Shown: positions 34,401 through 44,254 of the stretch, in pieces
How the letters are laid out: each line of letters starts with the position of its first letter
Position numbering within the stretch: position 1 is the first letter of the stretch
From: an uncultured Vibrio sp.
GTDB taxonomy: Bacteria; Pseudomonadota; Gammaproteobacteria; Enterobacterales; Vibrionaceae
DNA: 64,000 bases
Assembly: GCF_963675395.1 (NCBI RefSeq)
Contig: NZ_OY776223.1
Location: 2,728,001-2,792,000 of the forward strand
Reading direction: 5' to 3'
The notes under the pieces: model-generated
Seen by the model: the letters and a program-made list of their open reading frames with translations, nothing else
Told to the model about the DNA's origin: nothing
The model's database searches: none
Translations under genes and position numbers: made by a program

Positions 34401-36323
34401 ATGAATGTGAATTTGTCCAACGTTGCTGCGACCACCAAGCTCTCGGTTTCCGAGTCTGGTGCAAAAGCATCCACAGAAAGTTCAGAAAACAAAGGTTTTT
34501 TTGCAACCTTGGCTGGCGTATTCGCAGATTCACTCAAAGTTGAAGTGACTGATGAAAAATTGACGCCAGATGTACCTGAGGCTTCAGAAACGAGTGATAA
34601 CGCTCGTGCTTCTTCCGTGGCGCTCTCTGAACCAGAAAATGAAGTTGAAGAGTCCGTTGTATCTGAAGGACAAAGCGAAAATCAGTCAACCAACGCATTG
34701 TTAGAACAAGACAATGGGCAGGCAGAGCCTGAAGAACAGGTAATGCCGTCGGTAGCGCGCGAGAGTGGAAGTCAGGAGATAGCCACGAGCAATCAGGTTG
34801 CACCTGAAAACCAAGCGCTGTCTGATCTTGAACAGACAGTCGTGGAGGCAGGCAAGCCTGAGCCGAAAATTGCCAAAATTGATGAAGTTGTCGACCTTGA
34901 TGTCACTCGCTCTATGGACGAAGGGCAGCAACTGCTCGGACGAATTGAACAAGCGAATCAAGCCCTGAATTCTGTCAATCAAGAGCTAGAGCGTGGCAAG
35001 GTTTTGCCTCCCCAAACGACTGATATTTTGGATCACGTTGGCAGTAAGAACGCTAAAAACCCAGAGGATTTAGATCTCGTTGAACCTGTTGACGGTGTCG
35101 AAAGTGTTAGAAACCTTGTTCCTGAAGGTGAACTGAAGCCCGCTGTCATTGAAGTAAAAAATCATGTTTCTGATTTGGCTGAGGAGAAAGATACGTCTCC
35201 TCTGAGCTCTCGGCCTGAAACAACACTGGAACCAAATGCCGTTAATATCGAGGCTATGGCGTACACAGCGAGTGCTATTAGCAACGATGAGCCGGGTGTC
35301 ATGAGTGAGAATGCAGTTCAGCGCGTCTCGATCGAAGAACTTGAAGTAATCGATACCAAGCTGGCGCAGGGTAAGCGATTGACGAACCAAGAAGTTGAAA
35401 TTATCGACGGATTGAAAACCGGTGATGTTATCGCGGAATTACCAGAGGAAGAGGTCGCTCAGTTGGTTGCTTTGCCAAGCGATGTGAAAACAGTACTTTC
35501 TGAGTCACAAACGGCTCAGCACAACACAGCACGCCAAATGGTAACGACGACTCCGACACCGCAAGTGACTGCTCAAGATCTGAAAAGCGCAACTGGACCA
35601 GTCACAACGCAGACGATTGATAAAACCGTATTACCCGCCATGCCGGAAGGGCTAACGACGACTGCTGTCAATCCTGCGATTGGGCAGACGCTGGCAAATA
35701 CAGAAGCCAGCCACAAAGCGATGAACTCAGCATTAGCGGCCGGAATCCTCAAAGCTACGACGGATAAGCAGGATAAAACCGAGCCACAGCAGGGGTTAGC
35801 TGGTCAGTTGCAAGCTGCTGTCAGTCAGCAAGGCGTAACCACGCCACAGCAAGCCCGAATCGATGCCGCACAGCAAGCGCAATTGCCGTTACAGCTGACC
35901 AAAGAATTGGCTAACGATCAGGTCGCGGAAAAAGTGCAAATGATGATGTCGAAGAATTTAAAGAATCTCGATATTCGTCTTGATCCACCCGAGCTTGGCC
36001 GTATGCAGATTCGCATGACAATGAACAGTGATTTGGCCAACGTGCACTTTACGGTAACCAATCCGCAGGCACGCGACATCATTGAACAAACACTACCACG
36101 ACTGCGAGAAATGCTGGCTCAGCAAGGTGTGCAGTTAGCTGACACGTCGGTTCAACAGCAAAACAGTGGGCAGCAGCAAAGTGGGTATACCGCGGCGGAA
36201 CAAAATAGGCAGGGCAGTATTGGGAGAGGATTCTCTGCTCAGTCTGAAGAGAGCCTTGATACCGGCGTTGAGCTGAATGTGAAGGTATCCTCACCGCGTG
36301 ATGGGATAAGTTTCTACGCATGA
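34401..36323 (+). CDS. fliK: Flagellar hook-length control protein FliK
   Basis: A 640-residue secreted ruler protein, long for the family (E. coli 375). Residues 1-450 are low-complexity, acidic and rich in E, Q, S, T, A and V, as expected for a ruler segment. The conserved C-terminal export-switch domain spans about 505-590 (LDIRLDPPELGRMQIRM, then DIIEQTLPRLREMLAQQG). When the hook is long enough it makes FlhB change specificity to late substrates. First gene of the fliKLMNOPQR-flhB operon. Confidence 0.92.
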   Translation: MNVNLSNVAATTKLSVSESGAKASTESSENKGFFATLAGVFADSLKVEVTDEKLTPDVPEASETSDNARASSVALSEPENEVEESVVSEGQSENQSTNALLEQDNGQAEPEEQVMPSVARESGSQEIATSNQVAPENQALSDLEQTVVEAGKPEPKIAKIDEVVDLDVTRSMDEGQQLLGRIEQANQALNSVNQELERGKVLPPQTTDILDHVGSKNAKNPEDLDLVEPVDGVESVRNLVPEGELKPAVIEVKNHVSDLAEEKDTSPLSSRPETTLEPNAVNIEAMAYTASAISNDEPGVMSENAVQRVSIEELEVIDTKLAQGKRLTNQEVEIIDGLKTGDVIAELPEEEVAQLVALPSDVKTVLSESQTAQHNTARQMVTTTPTPQVTAQDLKSATGPVTTQTIDKTVLPAMPEGLTTTAVNPAIGQTLANTEASHKAMNSALAAGILKATTDKQDKTEPQQGLAGQLQAAVSQQGVTTPQQARIDAAQQAQLPLQLTKELANDQVAEKVQMMMSKNLKNLDIRLDPPELGRMQIRMTMNSDLANVHFTVTNPQARDIIEQTLPRLREMLAQQGVQLADTSVQQQNSGQQQSGYTAAEQNRQGSIGRGFSAQSEESLDTGVELNVKVSSPRDGISFYA

Positions 36324-36398
36324 CACCATTGAATTGGCCTGATGAGTATAAAAACTTTTATCTGCCAGTTGATCAGAACAAAAGAATAAGAGAAAAGA

Positions 36399-36902
36399 AT
36401 GGCTGAAGAACAGTTACAAGGGGTGGGTGCACCTAAAGGCAAAGGTAAGCTACTGATTATCATCGCAGTCGTGGTGCTATTGTTAGGAGGCGGCGGTGCC
36501 GCGTTCTTCTTCATGGGGTCGGATGATTCGGCGCAGTCGAACGATGCCGAACCGCAACAAACTCAAGTGGCTGCAGCCGAAGTTCCGATTGCTTACGTAA
36601 ATATTCCCCAGCCGTTTGTTTTCAACGTGACAGGTGACAGCCGCGATCGGCTGGTACAAATCAAAGCTCAGTTGATGGTACGTGGCTCTGAGAATGAGCA
36701 GCTGGCACGTTATCATTTGCCACTGATTGAGAGTTCACTGCTGTCAACGTTCGCTTCAGCAACCGTTGAGCAGTTACGCTCGCCAACGGGGCGAGTGGAG
36801 TTACGTGATCGTGCGTCTGAAGATATTAAAGCCGCACTGAACGCCGCTGTCGGAAAGTCAGTGATTGAAAAAGTACTGTTTACAGATTTTGTTATTCAAT
36901 AG
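36399..36902 (+). CDS. fliL: Flagellar basal-body protein FliL
   Basis: A 167-residue inner-membrane protein with a short cytoplasmic N-terminus, one transmembrane helix (about 18-40, LLIIIAVVVLLLGGGGAAFFF), a polar linker and a periplasmic stomatin/SPFH-like FliL domain (about 65-167). In Vibrio it assembles around the PomAB stator and supports torque at high load. AAGAG precedes the ATG. fliM starts 7 bp after its stop. Confidence 0.93.
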   Translation: MAEEQLQGVGAPKGKGKLLIIIAVVVLLLGGGGAAFFFMGSDDSAQSNDAEPQQTQVAAAEVPIAYVNIPQPFVFNVTGDSRDRLVQIKAQLMVRGSENEQLARYHLPLIESSLLSTFASATVEQLRSPTGRVELRDRASEDIKAALNAAVGKSVIEKVLFTDFVIQ

Positions 36903-36909
36903 GTAAAAC

Positions 36910-37956
36910 GTGACCGATCTATTAAGCCAAGACGAAATTGATGCGCTATTGCATGGTGTTGACGATGTTGATGACATTGACGAGTCTATCGATGACGATC
37001 CCGATGGTGCAGTCAGTTTTGACTTCTCGTCTCAAGACAGGATTGTACGCGGACGTATGCCGACGCTCGAGCTTATCAACGAGCGTTTTGCCCGCCACAT
37101 GCGTATTAGCCTGTTCAATATGTTACGCAAAACGGCGGAAGTGTCGATTAACGGCGTACAGATGATGAAATTTGGGGAATACCAAAACACCTTGTATGTC
37201 CCGACCAGTTTGAACATGGTTCGCTTCCGCCCGCTAAAAGGTACGGCGTTGATCACCATGGAAGCGCGTTTGGTATTTATTCTGGTAGAAAACTTTTTTG
37301 GTGGTGATGGTCGATTCCACGCCAAAATTGAAGGCCGCGAATTTACACCTACCGAGCGACGTATTATCCAACTGCTGTTGAAAGTTGTCTTTGAAGACTA
37401 CAAAGAAGCATGGTCGCCAGTGATGGGGGTGGAGTTTGAATATCTCGATTCTGAAGTTAACCCGAGCATGGCAAACATCGTTAGCCCAACAGAAGTGATT
37501 GTGGTCAGTTCTTTCCATATCGAAGTCGATGGCGGCGGTGGTGACTTCCACGTTGTCATGCCTTACTCCATGGTTGAACCGATTCGAGAGCTACTTGATG
37601 CAGGCGTGCAGTCAGACAAGATGGAAACTGATGTTCGCTGGAGCTCCGCTCTGCGTGAAGAGATCATGGACTGTCCGGTTAACTTCCGCGTGAATTTGTT
37701 GGAAAAGAACATTTCGTTGCGTGATCTGATGGAATTGCAACCGGGAGATATCATCCCGATAGAAATGCCGGAGCATGCAACCATGTTTGTCGAAGATTTG
37801 CCGACCTATCGAGTAAAAATGGGCCGTGCTGAAGACAAACTGGCTGTACAGATTTCACAAGAAATTGAGCGCCCTCACGTCGTAAAAACAGATTTAGCCT
37901 TCTTGAGTAAAGACATCATGTCAGAACTTGAGAATGACAACGAAACAGAAGATTAA
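36910..37956 (+). CDS. fliM: Flagellar motor switch protein FliM
   Basis: A 348-residue C-ring protein and target of phosphorylated CheY. N-terminal CheY-binding peptide DLLSQDEIDALLHG (residues 3-16), then an acidic linker, the middle CheC-like domain (about 45-230) and C-terminal SpoA domain (about 255-330). Start is GTG 36910, preceded by TAGGTAA. The N-terminal motif resembles the CheZ C-terminus and the CheA linker repeats of this cluster. Confidence 0.96.
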   Translation: MTDLLSQDEIDALLHGVDDVDDIDESIDDDPDGAVSFDFSSQDRIVRGRMPTLELINERFARHMRISLFNMLRKTAEVSINGVQMMKFGEYQNTLYVPTSLNMVRFRPLKGTALITMEARLVFILVENFFGGDGRFHAKIEGREFTPTERRIIQLLLKVVFEDYKEAWSPVMGVEFEYLDSEVNPSMANIVSPTEVIVVSSFHIEVDGGGGDFHVVMPYSMVEPIRELLDAGVQSDKMETDVRWSSALREEIMDCPVNFRVNLLEKNISLRDLMELQPGDIIPIEMPEHATMFVEDLPTYRVKMGRAEDKLAVQISQEIERPHVVKTDLAFLSKDIMSELENDNETED

Positions 37957-38013
37957 GACACCTTACAGAGCGCATCAGTTGTGGAAAAGTAAGGTAAAGC
38001 ACAGGATAGAAAA

Positions 38014-38424
38014 ATGGAACCAAGTGACGATCAAAAGTTAGCAGACGAATGGGCAGCCGCTCTAGGCGAAGACCCGTCTGCACCGTCAATTGACGTAGAT
38101 GAAGTGTTGGCAGCACCGCTGGAAGAGCTGAAAGATACCTCGAGTCCTATATCTGATGATGAACGTCGTAAACTCGACACCATCATGGATATCCCCGTAA
38201 CGATTTCTATGGAAGTGGGTCGTTCGCAAATCAGCATTCGCAATTTGCTGCAATTGAATCAGGGCTCAGTGGTTGAACTCGATCGTCTGGCGGGTGAATC
38301 GCTGGATGTGTTAGTTAACGGAACTTTGATTGCTCACGGCGAAGTGGTTGTGGTCAACGACAAGTTCGGTATTCGTCTCACTGATGTGATCAGTCAGACT
38401 GAACGCATTAAGAAGCTTCGCTAA
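38014..38424 (+). CDS. fliN: Flagellar motor switch protein FliN
   Basis: A 136-residue C-ring protein. An acidic N-terminal segment (1-55) precedes the SpoA domain (about 60-135: DIPVTISMEVGRSQISIRNLL ... LAGESLDVLVNG), ending VISQTERIKKLR. It forms the lower ring with FliM and docks FliH. The stop overlaps the fliO ATG in a TAATG overlap at 38422-38426. Confidence 0.95.
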   Translation: MEPSDDQKLADEWAAALGEDPSAPSIDVDEVLAAPLEELKDTSSPISDDERRKLDTIMDIPVTISMEVGRSQISIRNLLQLNQGSVVELDRLAGESLDVLVNGTLIAHGEVVVVNDKFGIRLTDVISQTERIKKLR

Positions 38425-38846
38425 TGATCCGTAGTTCAAAAAGGTGCAAGCAAATTGCTGGAATGTTGAGTGTGACGCTGAGTGTTCCCGTTGCGTTTGC
38501 TTCTCCTTCGATGTCTGCACCAAGCAACTTCGATCTGCTGACTACACTCGGTTCGCTTGTGCTGGTTATTGGTGTGATATTGCTGCTAGCCTGGTTGCTG
38601 AAACGCATGCAAGGTCCGGTATTCGGCCAACAAAAAGGCTTAAAAATAGTCAGCCAGTTACCAGTAGGAACCAAAGAGCGAATTGCGGTTATTCAGGTCG
38701 GTGAAGAGCAGATCTTAATTGGCATCACTAGCCACTCTATCCAGACGCTTACTAAACTCGAGAAGCCTCTCAATGAGGACGAGTTAGCAAGTAATGCGTT
38801 TGCTAATCAATTTAGTCAGCTGATAAAGAAAAATGACAAACGGTAA
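38424..38846 (+). CDS. fliO: Flagellar export component FliO
   Basis: A 140-residue small inner-membrane protein that helps FliP form the export gate. A signal-like hydrophobic N-terminus (about 10-28), then a transmembrane helix (about 38-55, [18 protein letters not shown]), followed by a cytoplasmic FliO domain ([30 protein letters not shown]). Overlaps fliN at its start by one base and fliP at its end by 14 bp. Confidence 0.9.
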   Translation: MIRSSKRCKQIAGMLSVTLSVPVAFASPSMSAPSNFDLLTTLGSLVLVIGVILLLAWLLKRMQGPVFGQQKGLKIVSQLPVGTKERIAVIQVGEEQILIGITSHSIQTLTKLEKPLNEDELASNAFANQFSQLIKKNDKR

Positions 38847-39702
38847 CCCAATTCGTCTCATCTTGAGCAGCTTAATCTTGCTGGCAGGTATATTTTTTTC
38901 TTCGCTTTCGTTTGCTCAGGTGGAGGCGTCTCCTCTGCCAGCTAACTTGGCGGAAGGAAGCAGCGTAACCGTTCAGGCTATGCAGAGTGACACAGGCGCC
39001 AGCCGTGCGATGTCGGTTACCAATAGCGGTGGAATCCCAGCGTTTACCATGACCACCAACCCTGATGGTAGCGAAGATTATTCAGTTACGCTGCAAATTC
39101 TCGCCTTAATGACGATGCTTGGCTTCTTGCCAGCGATGGTGATTTTGATGACGTCATTTACACGAATTGTCGTGGTGATGTCGATTCTTCGTCAGGCGAT
39201 GGGTCTACAACAAACGCCTTCCAATCAGGTGATCATTGGTATTGCACTTTTCCTTACCTTCTTTGTCATGTCACCGGTTCTCAATGAAATTAATGACAAC
39301 GCCATCCAGCCTTATTTGAACGAGCAAGTGACCGCCAGAGAAGCGTTTGATGCCGCCCAGGTGCCAATGAAAGCCTTTATGCTCAAACAGACTCGAATCA
39401 AGGACTTGGAAACCTTCGTCAATATGTCGGGCGAGCAAGTGACAAATCCAGAAGACGTATCCATGGCGGTATTGATTCCGGCATTTATCACTTCTGAGTT
39501 GAAAACTGCCTTTCAAATTGGCTTTATGCTGTTCTTGCCGTTTTTGATCATCGATCTAGTGGTTGCATCGGTATTGATGGCGATGGGTATGATGATGTTG
39601 TCACCGATGATTGTCTCCTTGCCGTTCAAACTAATGCTGTTCGTTCTGGTCGATGGCTGGAATTTGATATTGTCGACGCTCGCGGGTAGTTTTGCCCTTT
39701 AG
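38833..39702 (+). CDS. fliP: Flagellar export gate protein FliP
   Basis: A 289-residue pore-forming component of the flagellar type III secretion gate. Cleavable-type signal peptide (about 1-28), a polar linker (to about 80), then the FliP core with two N-terminal helices, a periplasmic loop and two C-terminal helices. The signature [19 protein letters not shown] run appears as [19 protein letters not shown]. The N-terminal linker is longer than in E. coli (245 residues). The ATG lies within the end of fliO. Confidence 0.95.
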   Translation: MTNGNPIRLILSSLILLAGIFFSSLSFAQVEASPLPANLAEGSSVTVQAMQSDTGASRAMSVTNSGGIPAFTMTTNPDGSEDYSVTLQILALMTMLGFLPAMVILMTSFTRIVVVMSILRQAMGLQQTPSNQVIIGIALFLTFFVMSPVLNEINDNAIQPYLNEQVTAREAFDAAQVPMKAFMLKQTRIKDLETFVNMSGEQVTNPEDVSMAVLIPAFITSELKTAFQIGFMLFLPFLIIDLVVASVLMAMGMMMLSPMIVSLPFKLMLFVLVDGWNLILSTLAGSFAL

Positions 39703-39727
39703 ATTGGCGTAGGTTAGAGGATAAGAC

Positions 39728-39997
39728 ATGACTCCAGAAATGTTTGTCGAGCTGTTCCGTGAAGCGCTGTGGATGGTGCTGATCATGGTCTGCGCCATCA
39801 TCATTCCAAGCTTGCTTATTGGCCTTGTCGTGGCCATTTTTCAGGCGGCTACATCAATTAACGAACAGACCTTAAGCTTTTTACCGCGTTTGATCATCAC
39901 GTTACTTACTCTGATGCTATTTGGTCACTGGATGACACAAATGTTGATGGAGTACTTCTTCGGTTTGATTGAGCGCCTGCCTCAAGTGCTGTACTAG
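39728..39997 (+). CDS. fliQ: Flagellar export gate protein FliQ
   Basis: An 89-residue protein with two transmembrane helices (about 15-38 and 50-72), the standard FliQ size. MTPEMFVELFREALWMVLIM and the ATSINEQTLSFLPRL loop are signatures. It forms the gate together with FliP and FliR. An AGAGGATAAG ribosome site precedes the ATG; fliR starts 8 bp after the stop. Confidence 0.95.
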   Translation: MTPEMFVELFREALWMVLIMVCAIIIPSLLIGLVVAIFQAATSINEQTLSFLPRLIITLLTLMLFGHWMTQMLMEYFFGLIERLPQVLY

Positions 39998-40005
39998 GGA
40001 CGCGC

Positions 40006-40788
40006 ATGGAATACCCCTCTGGTATCATTTTAGAGTGGATCGCCAATTACTTTTGGCCGTATGTTCGCATCTCTTCCATGTTGATGGTGATGACAGTCAC
40101 TGGTGCCCGTTTTGTGTCACCTCGAATTCGACTTTATCTGGGGCTCGCAATCACGTTTGCGGTCATGCCCGCGATACCCACCGTTCCGCAAGATATTGAG
40201 TTGGTCTCATTTCGCGGTTTTATGACCATTGCCGAGCAAATGATCATCGGTATTGCTATGGGGATGGTAACTCAATTTATGATCCAGACCTTTGTCTTGT
40301 TAGGACAAATTTTAGGGATGCAATCCAGTTTGGGTTTTGCCTCTATGGTTGACCCGGCTAACGGACAAAGTACGCCGCTGCTCGGGCAATTGTTCATGTT
40401 CTTAACCACCATGTTCTTTCTTGCCACGGACGGGCATCTAAAAATGTTGCAGCTGGTGGTCTTCAGCTTTAAAACGCTACCTATTGGCTCAGGCACCTTA
40501 ACCGCGGTAGATTTTCGTGAGTTGGCGGGCTGGCTGGGAATCATGTTCAAAACGGCATTGAGTATGTCGCTATCAGGCATTATTGCTTTGTTGACCATCA
40601 ACTTATCGTTCGGTGTTATGACGCGTGCAGCGCCGCAGTTAAACATCTTTTCACTCGGCTTTGCGTTCGCCTTGATGGTCGGTTTGTTAATTTGTTGGTA
40701 CATCTTGGCTGGCCTATACAGTCATTACGAGTTGTACTGGGCAGTGGGTGAGGAGCAGATTTGTCGCCTCATTCGCTTGGAGTGCTAG
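40006..40788 (+). CDS. fliR: Flagellar export gate protein FliR
   Basis: A 260-residue integral membrane protein with about six helices, third component of the FliPQR gate. QSSLGFASMVDPANGQSTPLLGQL (about 105-130) is the conserved plug region of the family. AGGGACGCGC precedes the ATG. flhB begins one base after the fliR stop and its ribosome site lies inside fliR. Confidence 0.94.
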   Translation: MEYPSGIILEWIANYFWPYVRISSMLMVMTVTGARFVSPRIRLYLGLAITFAVMPAIPTVPQDIELVSFRGFMTIAEQMIIGIAMGMVTQFMIQTFVLLGQILGMQSSLGFASMVDPANGQSTPLLGQLFMFLTTMFFLATDGHLKMLQLVVFSFKTLPIGSGTLTAVDFRELAGWLGIMFKTALSMSLSGIIALLTINLSFGVMTRAAPQLNIFSLGFAFALMVGLLICWYILAGLYSHYELYWAVGEEQICRLIRLEC

Positions 40789-40789
40789 T

Positions 40790-41920
40790 TTGGCAGAATC
40801 AGACGGTCAGGAACGCACCGAAGAAGCCACGCCCCGACGGTTACAACAAGCCAGAGAAAAGGGGCAGGTTGCTCGCTCTAAAGAGCTCGCGTCAGCGTCG
40901 GTACTGATAGTCGGTGCCATCTCGCTGATGTGGTTTGGAGAAGCATTAGCACGTGCATTATTTTCCATAATGAGTCGCCTATTTAACCTGACCCGTGATG
41001 AAATTTTTGATACCGCAAAATTGTTTGATATCGCGTTAGGCGCAATGACGGAATTGCTTTTCCCGCTCTTTCTTATTTTGGCCACCTTGTTTGTCGCAGC
41101 GATGATAGGTGCTGCGGGTGTTGGAGGTATCAGTTTTTCTGCGCAGGCGGCAATGCCTAAGCTGTCGAAAATGAATCCGCTTAGTGGCCTTAAACGCATG
41201 GTTGGCATGCAAAGTTGGGTTGAGCTGATCAAATCGATCTTAAAAGTCGTATTGGTCACCGGATTCGCTATCTATTTGATTCAGGCTTCTCAAGCAGATT
41301 TGATTCAATTGAGTATGGATGTGTATCCGCAAAACATTTTTCATGCCCTTGATATCTTGCTCAACTTTATCTTATTGATCAGTTGTTCATTGTTGATTGT
41401 GGTTGCCATCGACATTCCTTTTCAGATTTGGCAACACTCCGATCAGTTGAAAATGACCAAGCAAGAGGTCAAAGATGAATACAAAGAGACGGAAGGGAAG
41501 CCCGAGGTAAAAGGACGAATCCGTATGTTGCAGCGAGAGGCTGCACAACGTCGTATGATGGCCGATGTACCACAAGCTGACGTTATTATCACCAACCCGG
41601 AACACTTTTCAGTTGCCTTGCGCTATAAGCAGAAAACAGACCGAGCCCCTGTCGTGATTGCCAAAGGCACTGACCATATGGCGATGAAAATCCGTGAAGT
41701 GGCTCGTGAACATGACATTACCATTGTCCCTGCACCACCATTAGCCCGAGCGCTTTACCACAGTACTGAGCTGGAGCAGGAAATTCCGGATGGTCTGTTT
41801 ACTGCTGTAGCGCAGGTACTCGCATTTGTTTTCCAATTAAAGCAGTACCGCAAACGTGGTGGCCAGCGACCTAAGCTTCAGGACTATGATTTGCCTATTC
41901 CACCGGAACATCGCCACTAG
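40790..41920 (+). CDS. flhB: Flagellar export switch protein FlhB
   Basis: A 376-residue export-apparatus protein with four transmembrane helices (about 30-210) and a cytoplasmic autocleaving domain. The cleavage motif, usually NPTH, reads NPEH here (N269-P270-E271-H272), at the same residue number as Salmonella. The scissile Asn-Pro is kept. Start is TTG 40790, with GGAG at 40779-40782; the protein then begins (M)AESDGQERTEEATPRRL as in V. cholerae. An in-frame extension upstream overlaps fliR. Last gene of the fliK operon. Confidence 0.94.
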   Translation: MAESDGQERTEEATPRRLQQAREKGQVARSKELASASVLIVGAISLMWFGEALARALFSIMSRLFNLTRDEIFDTAKLFDIALGAMTELLFPLFLILATLFVAAMIGAAGVGGISFSAQAAMPKLSKMNPLSGLKRMVGMQSWVELIKSILKVVLVTGFAIYLIQASQADLIQLSMDVYPQNIFHALDILLNFILLISCSLLIVVAIDIPFQIWQHSDQLKMTKQEVKDEYKETEGKPEVKGRIRMLQREAAQRRMMADVPQADVIITNPEHFSVALRYKQKTDRAPVVIAKGTDHMAMKIREVAREHDITIVPAPPLARALYHSTELEQEIPDGLFTAVAQVLAFVFQLKQYRKRGGQRPKLQDYDLPIPPEHRH

Positions 41921-42004
41921 ACTTAGTCTCGTGTCAAATAAAAGTCCGTTCATTCAACGATTTGTGACCTGCTGAGCGTTTAGTCATTATTTTGGCGTAA
42001 ATCA

Positions 42005-42020
42005 TGGTACGCAGATTGCT
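42005..42020 (+). promoter_or_regulatory. Sigma-54 promoter of the flhA operon
   Basis: TGGTACG-N4-TTGCT at 42005-42020 fits the sigma-54 consensus fully, GG and GC 10 bp apart. It lies about 105 bp before the chosen flhA ATG and probably starts the flhA-flhF-flhG-fliA-che transcript. Confidence 0.9.
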
Positions 42021-42125
42021 AAGAACGAGTTAACTATCAACAATACCTAAGCTTTTAGGCCAAAGTCGTCGCGGATAATATTGTTACTTACGCGATGCTT
42101 TAACTCGATTGAGATACCTTGCAGT

Positions 42126-44225
42126 ATGAAGTTAAGCCTGCCATTTGCAGATAAATTGCCACGAATTCCTCAGCGTGAAATACCCGCTATTGGTGCACCT
42201 GTTATGGTTTTGGCCACCCTTGCAATGGTGGTGTTGCCAATCCCAGCCTTTTTGCTGGATATGTTTTTCACCTTCAATATCGCGCTATCCATGGTGGTGT
42301 TGTTAGTCACGGTTTACACCCGGCGTCCGCTCGACTTTGCTGCATTTCCTACCGTATTACTTATCGCAACGCTGCTGCGTCTGGCACTGAACGTCGCTTC
42401 GACGCGCGTCGTCTTGCTACATGGTCATGAAGGCGGCGATGCTGCAGGTAATGTTATCGAGGCCTTTGGTAACGTGGTGATTGGTGGTAACTACGCCGTT
42501 GGTTTGGTAGTGTTCCTCATCTTGATGATCATTAACTTTATGGTGGTTACTAAAGGTGCGGGTCGTATTTCGGAGGTAAGCGCTCGCTTTACTTTGGATG
42601 CATTGCCGGGCAAGCAGATGGCGATCGATGCTGATTTAAATGCGGGGTTAATCGATCAGGAACAAGCGCGCGTACGTCGTTTTGAAGTCACTAAAGAGGC
42701 GGATTTTTACGGCTCAATGGATGGTGCATCTAAGTTTGTTAAAGGGGATGCGATTGCCGGTATCCTGATTCTGTTTATCAATATTATCGGTGGTCTTTCT
42801 ATCGGTATGGCGCAATATGGCTTAGGTTTCGGTGACGCAATTGAAATTTATACCTTGCTGACCATTGGTGATGGCCTGGTAGCACAGATCCCGTCACTAT
42901 TGTTGTCTATCGCTGCTGCGATGATGGTGACGCGTCAAAACACGGATGAAGACATGGGTGAACAGTTGGTCTTCCAAATGTTCGACAACCCGAAAGCGCT
43001 TATGATCACCGCCGCTATTCTCGGTGTGATGGGTATTGTCCCGGGCATGCCACACTTTGCATTTTTATCGTTAGCTGTTGTGGCCGGAACGGCCGCTTAC
43101 TTTATCGATAAGCGTCAAAAACAGAAAGCCAAAGAGCCGGCTCTCCCTGCGACAGCAGACGAGGGCAATGAGCCGTCTTCATTGCGTGAGTTATCATGGG
43201 ATGACGTACAACCCGTCGATATTATTGGATTGGAAGTGGGTTACCGATTGATTCCGCTCGTTGACCGTGACCAAGGCGGTGAACTGCTGGAGCGCGTCAA
43301 AGGTGTACGCAAAAAGTTGTCCCAGGACTTCGGCTTTTTAATCCCCGCCGTTCATATACGAGACAACCTAGAACTGACGCCAAATAGCTACCGCATCACC
43401 TTAATGGGCGTCGCTGTAGGGGAGGCAGAAATTCGTCCGGATCAAGAGCTCGCGATTAACCCGGGGCAGGTTTACGGCATGATTGATGGGGAACCAACCA
43501 TCGATCCGGCATTTGGCCTTGAAGCCGTATGGATCCGTGAGGAGCAGCGAGAGCATGCTCAGGCATTGGGCTACACGGTAGTGGATTCATCCACGGTTTT
43601 GGCAACGCACCTCAGTCAGCAGCTGACCAACAATGCCTCGCAATTGATTGGCCACGAAGAAGTTCAGAACCTGCTGGAAATGCTGGGTCGAAGTGCGCCT
43701 AAGTTGGTAGAGAACTTTGTACCCGATCAGCTACCTTTGGGAGTGGTGGTGAAAGTTCTGCAAAACTTGCTTAATGAAGCGATTCCAATTCGAGATATCC
43801 GTACTATCGTGCAAACCTTGGCGGAGTACTCAAGTAAGAGTCAAGAACCTGACATTTTAACCGCGGCTGCCCGTATCAGCCTCAAACGTTTAATTGTTCA
43901 GGAAATCAATGGGATAGAGCCAGAGTTGCCTGTTATTACTCTGATTCCTGAGCTGGAACAGATATTGCATCAAACAATGCAGGCGTCAGGCGGCGAATCT
44001 GCAGGTATCGAACCTGGGCTTGCCGAACGACTGCAATCTTCACTGAGCCAGGCAACGCAAGAACAAGAATTGAAAGGTGAACCTGCTGTACTGTTAACTT
44101 CAGGCGTTCTGCGCTCCACACTGGCTAAGTTTGTGAAGAACACAATCCCTAATCTCCGGGTACTCTCCTATCAGGAAATACCGGACGAAAAACAGATCAG
44201 AATTGTGCAAGCCGTGGGCAACTGA
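42126..44225 (+). CDS. flhA: Flagellar export gate protein FlhA
   Basis: A 699-residue nonameric component of the export gate. Eight transmembrane helices lie in residues about 25-330, including the FHIPEP-type loop (GRISEVSARFTLDALPGKQMAIDADLNAG), and a cytoplasmic docking domain for chaperone-substrate complexes in 360-699. The ATG at 42126 (MKLSLPFADKLP) matches the usual Vibrio start; an upstream TTG-started extension to 42081 is less likely, though the ribosome site before 42126 is weak. First gene of the long flhA-to-chemotaxis operon. Confidence 0.95.
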   Translation: MKLSLPFADKLPRIPQREIPAIGAPVMVLATLAMVVLPIPAFLLDMFFTFNIALSMVVLLVTVYTRRPLDFAAFPTVLLIATLLRLALNVASTRVVLLHGHEGGDAAGNVIEAFGNVVIGGNYAVGLVVFLILMIINFMVVTKGAGRISEVSARFTLDALPGKQMAIDADLNAGLIDQEQARVRRFEVTKEADFYGSMDGASKFVKGDAIAGILILFINIIGGLSIGMAQYGLGFGDAIEIYTLLTIGDGLVAQIPSLLLSIAAAMMVTRQNTDEDMGEQLVFQMFDNPKALMITAAILGVMGIVPGMPHFAFLSLAVVAGTAAYFIDKRQKQKAKEPALPATADEGNEPSSLRELSWDDVQPVDIIGLEVGYRLIPLVDRDQGGELLERVKGVRKKLSQDFGFLIPAVHIRDNLELTPNSYRITLMGVAVGEAEIRPDQELAINPGQVYGMIDGEPTIDPAFGLEAVWIREEQREHAQALGYTVVDSSTVLATHLSQQLTNNASQLIGHEEVQNLLEMLGRSAPKLVENFVPDQLPLGVVVKVLQNLLNEAIPIRDIRTIVQTLAEYSSKSQEPDILTAAARISLKRLIVQEINGIEPELPVITLIPELEQILHQTMQASGGESAGIEPGLAERLQSSLSQATQEQELKGEPAVLLTSGVLRSTLAKFVKNTIPNLRVLSYQEIPDEKQIRIVQAVGN

Positions 44226-44254
44226 TTCTCACGCCTTTTTAATGGATTGATAGT

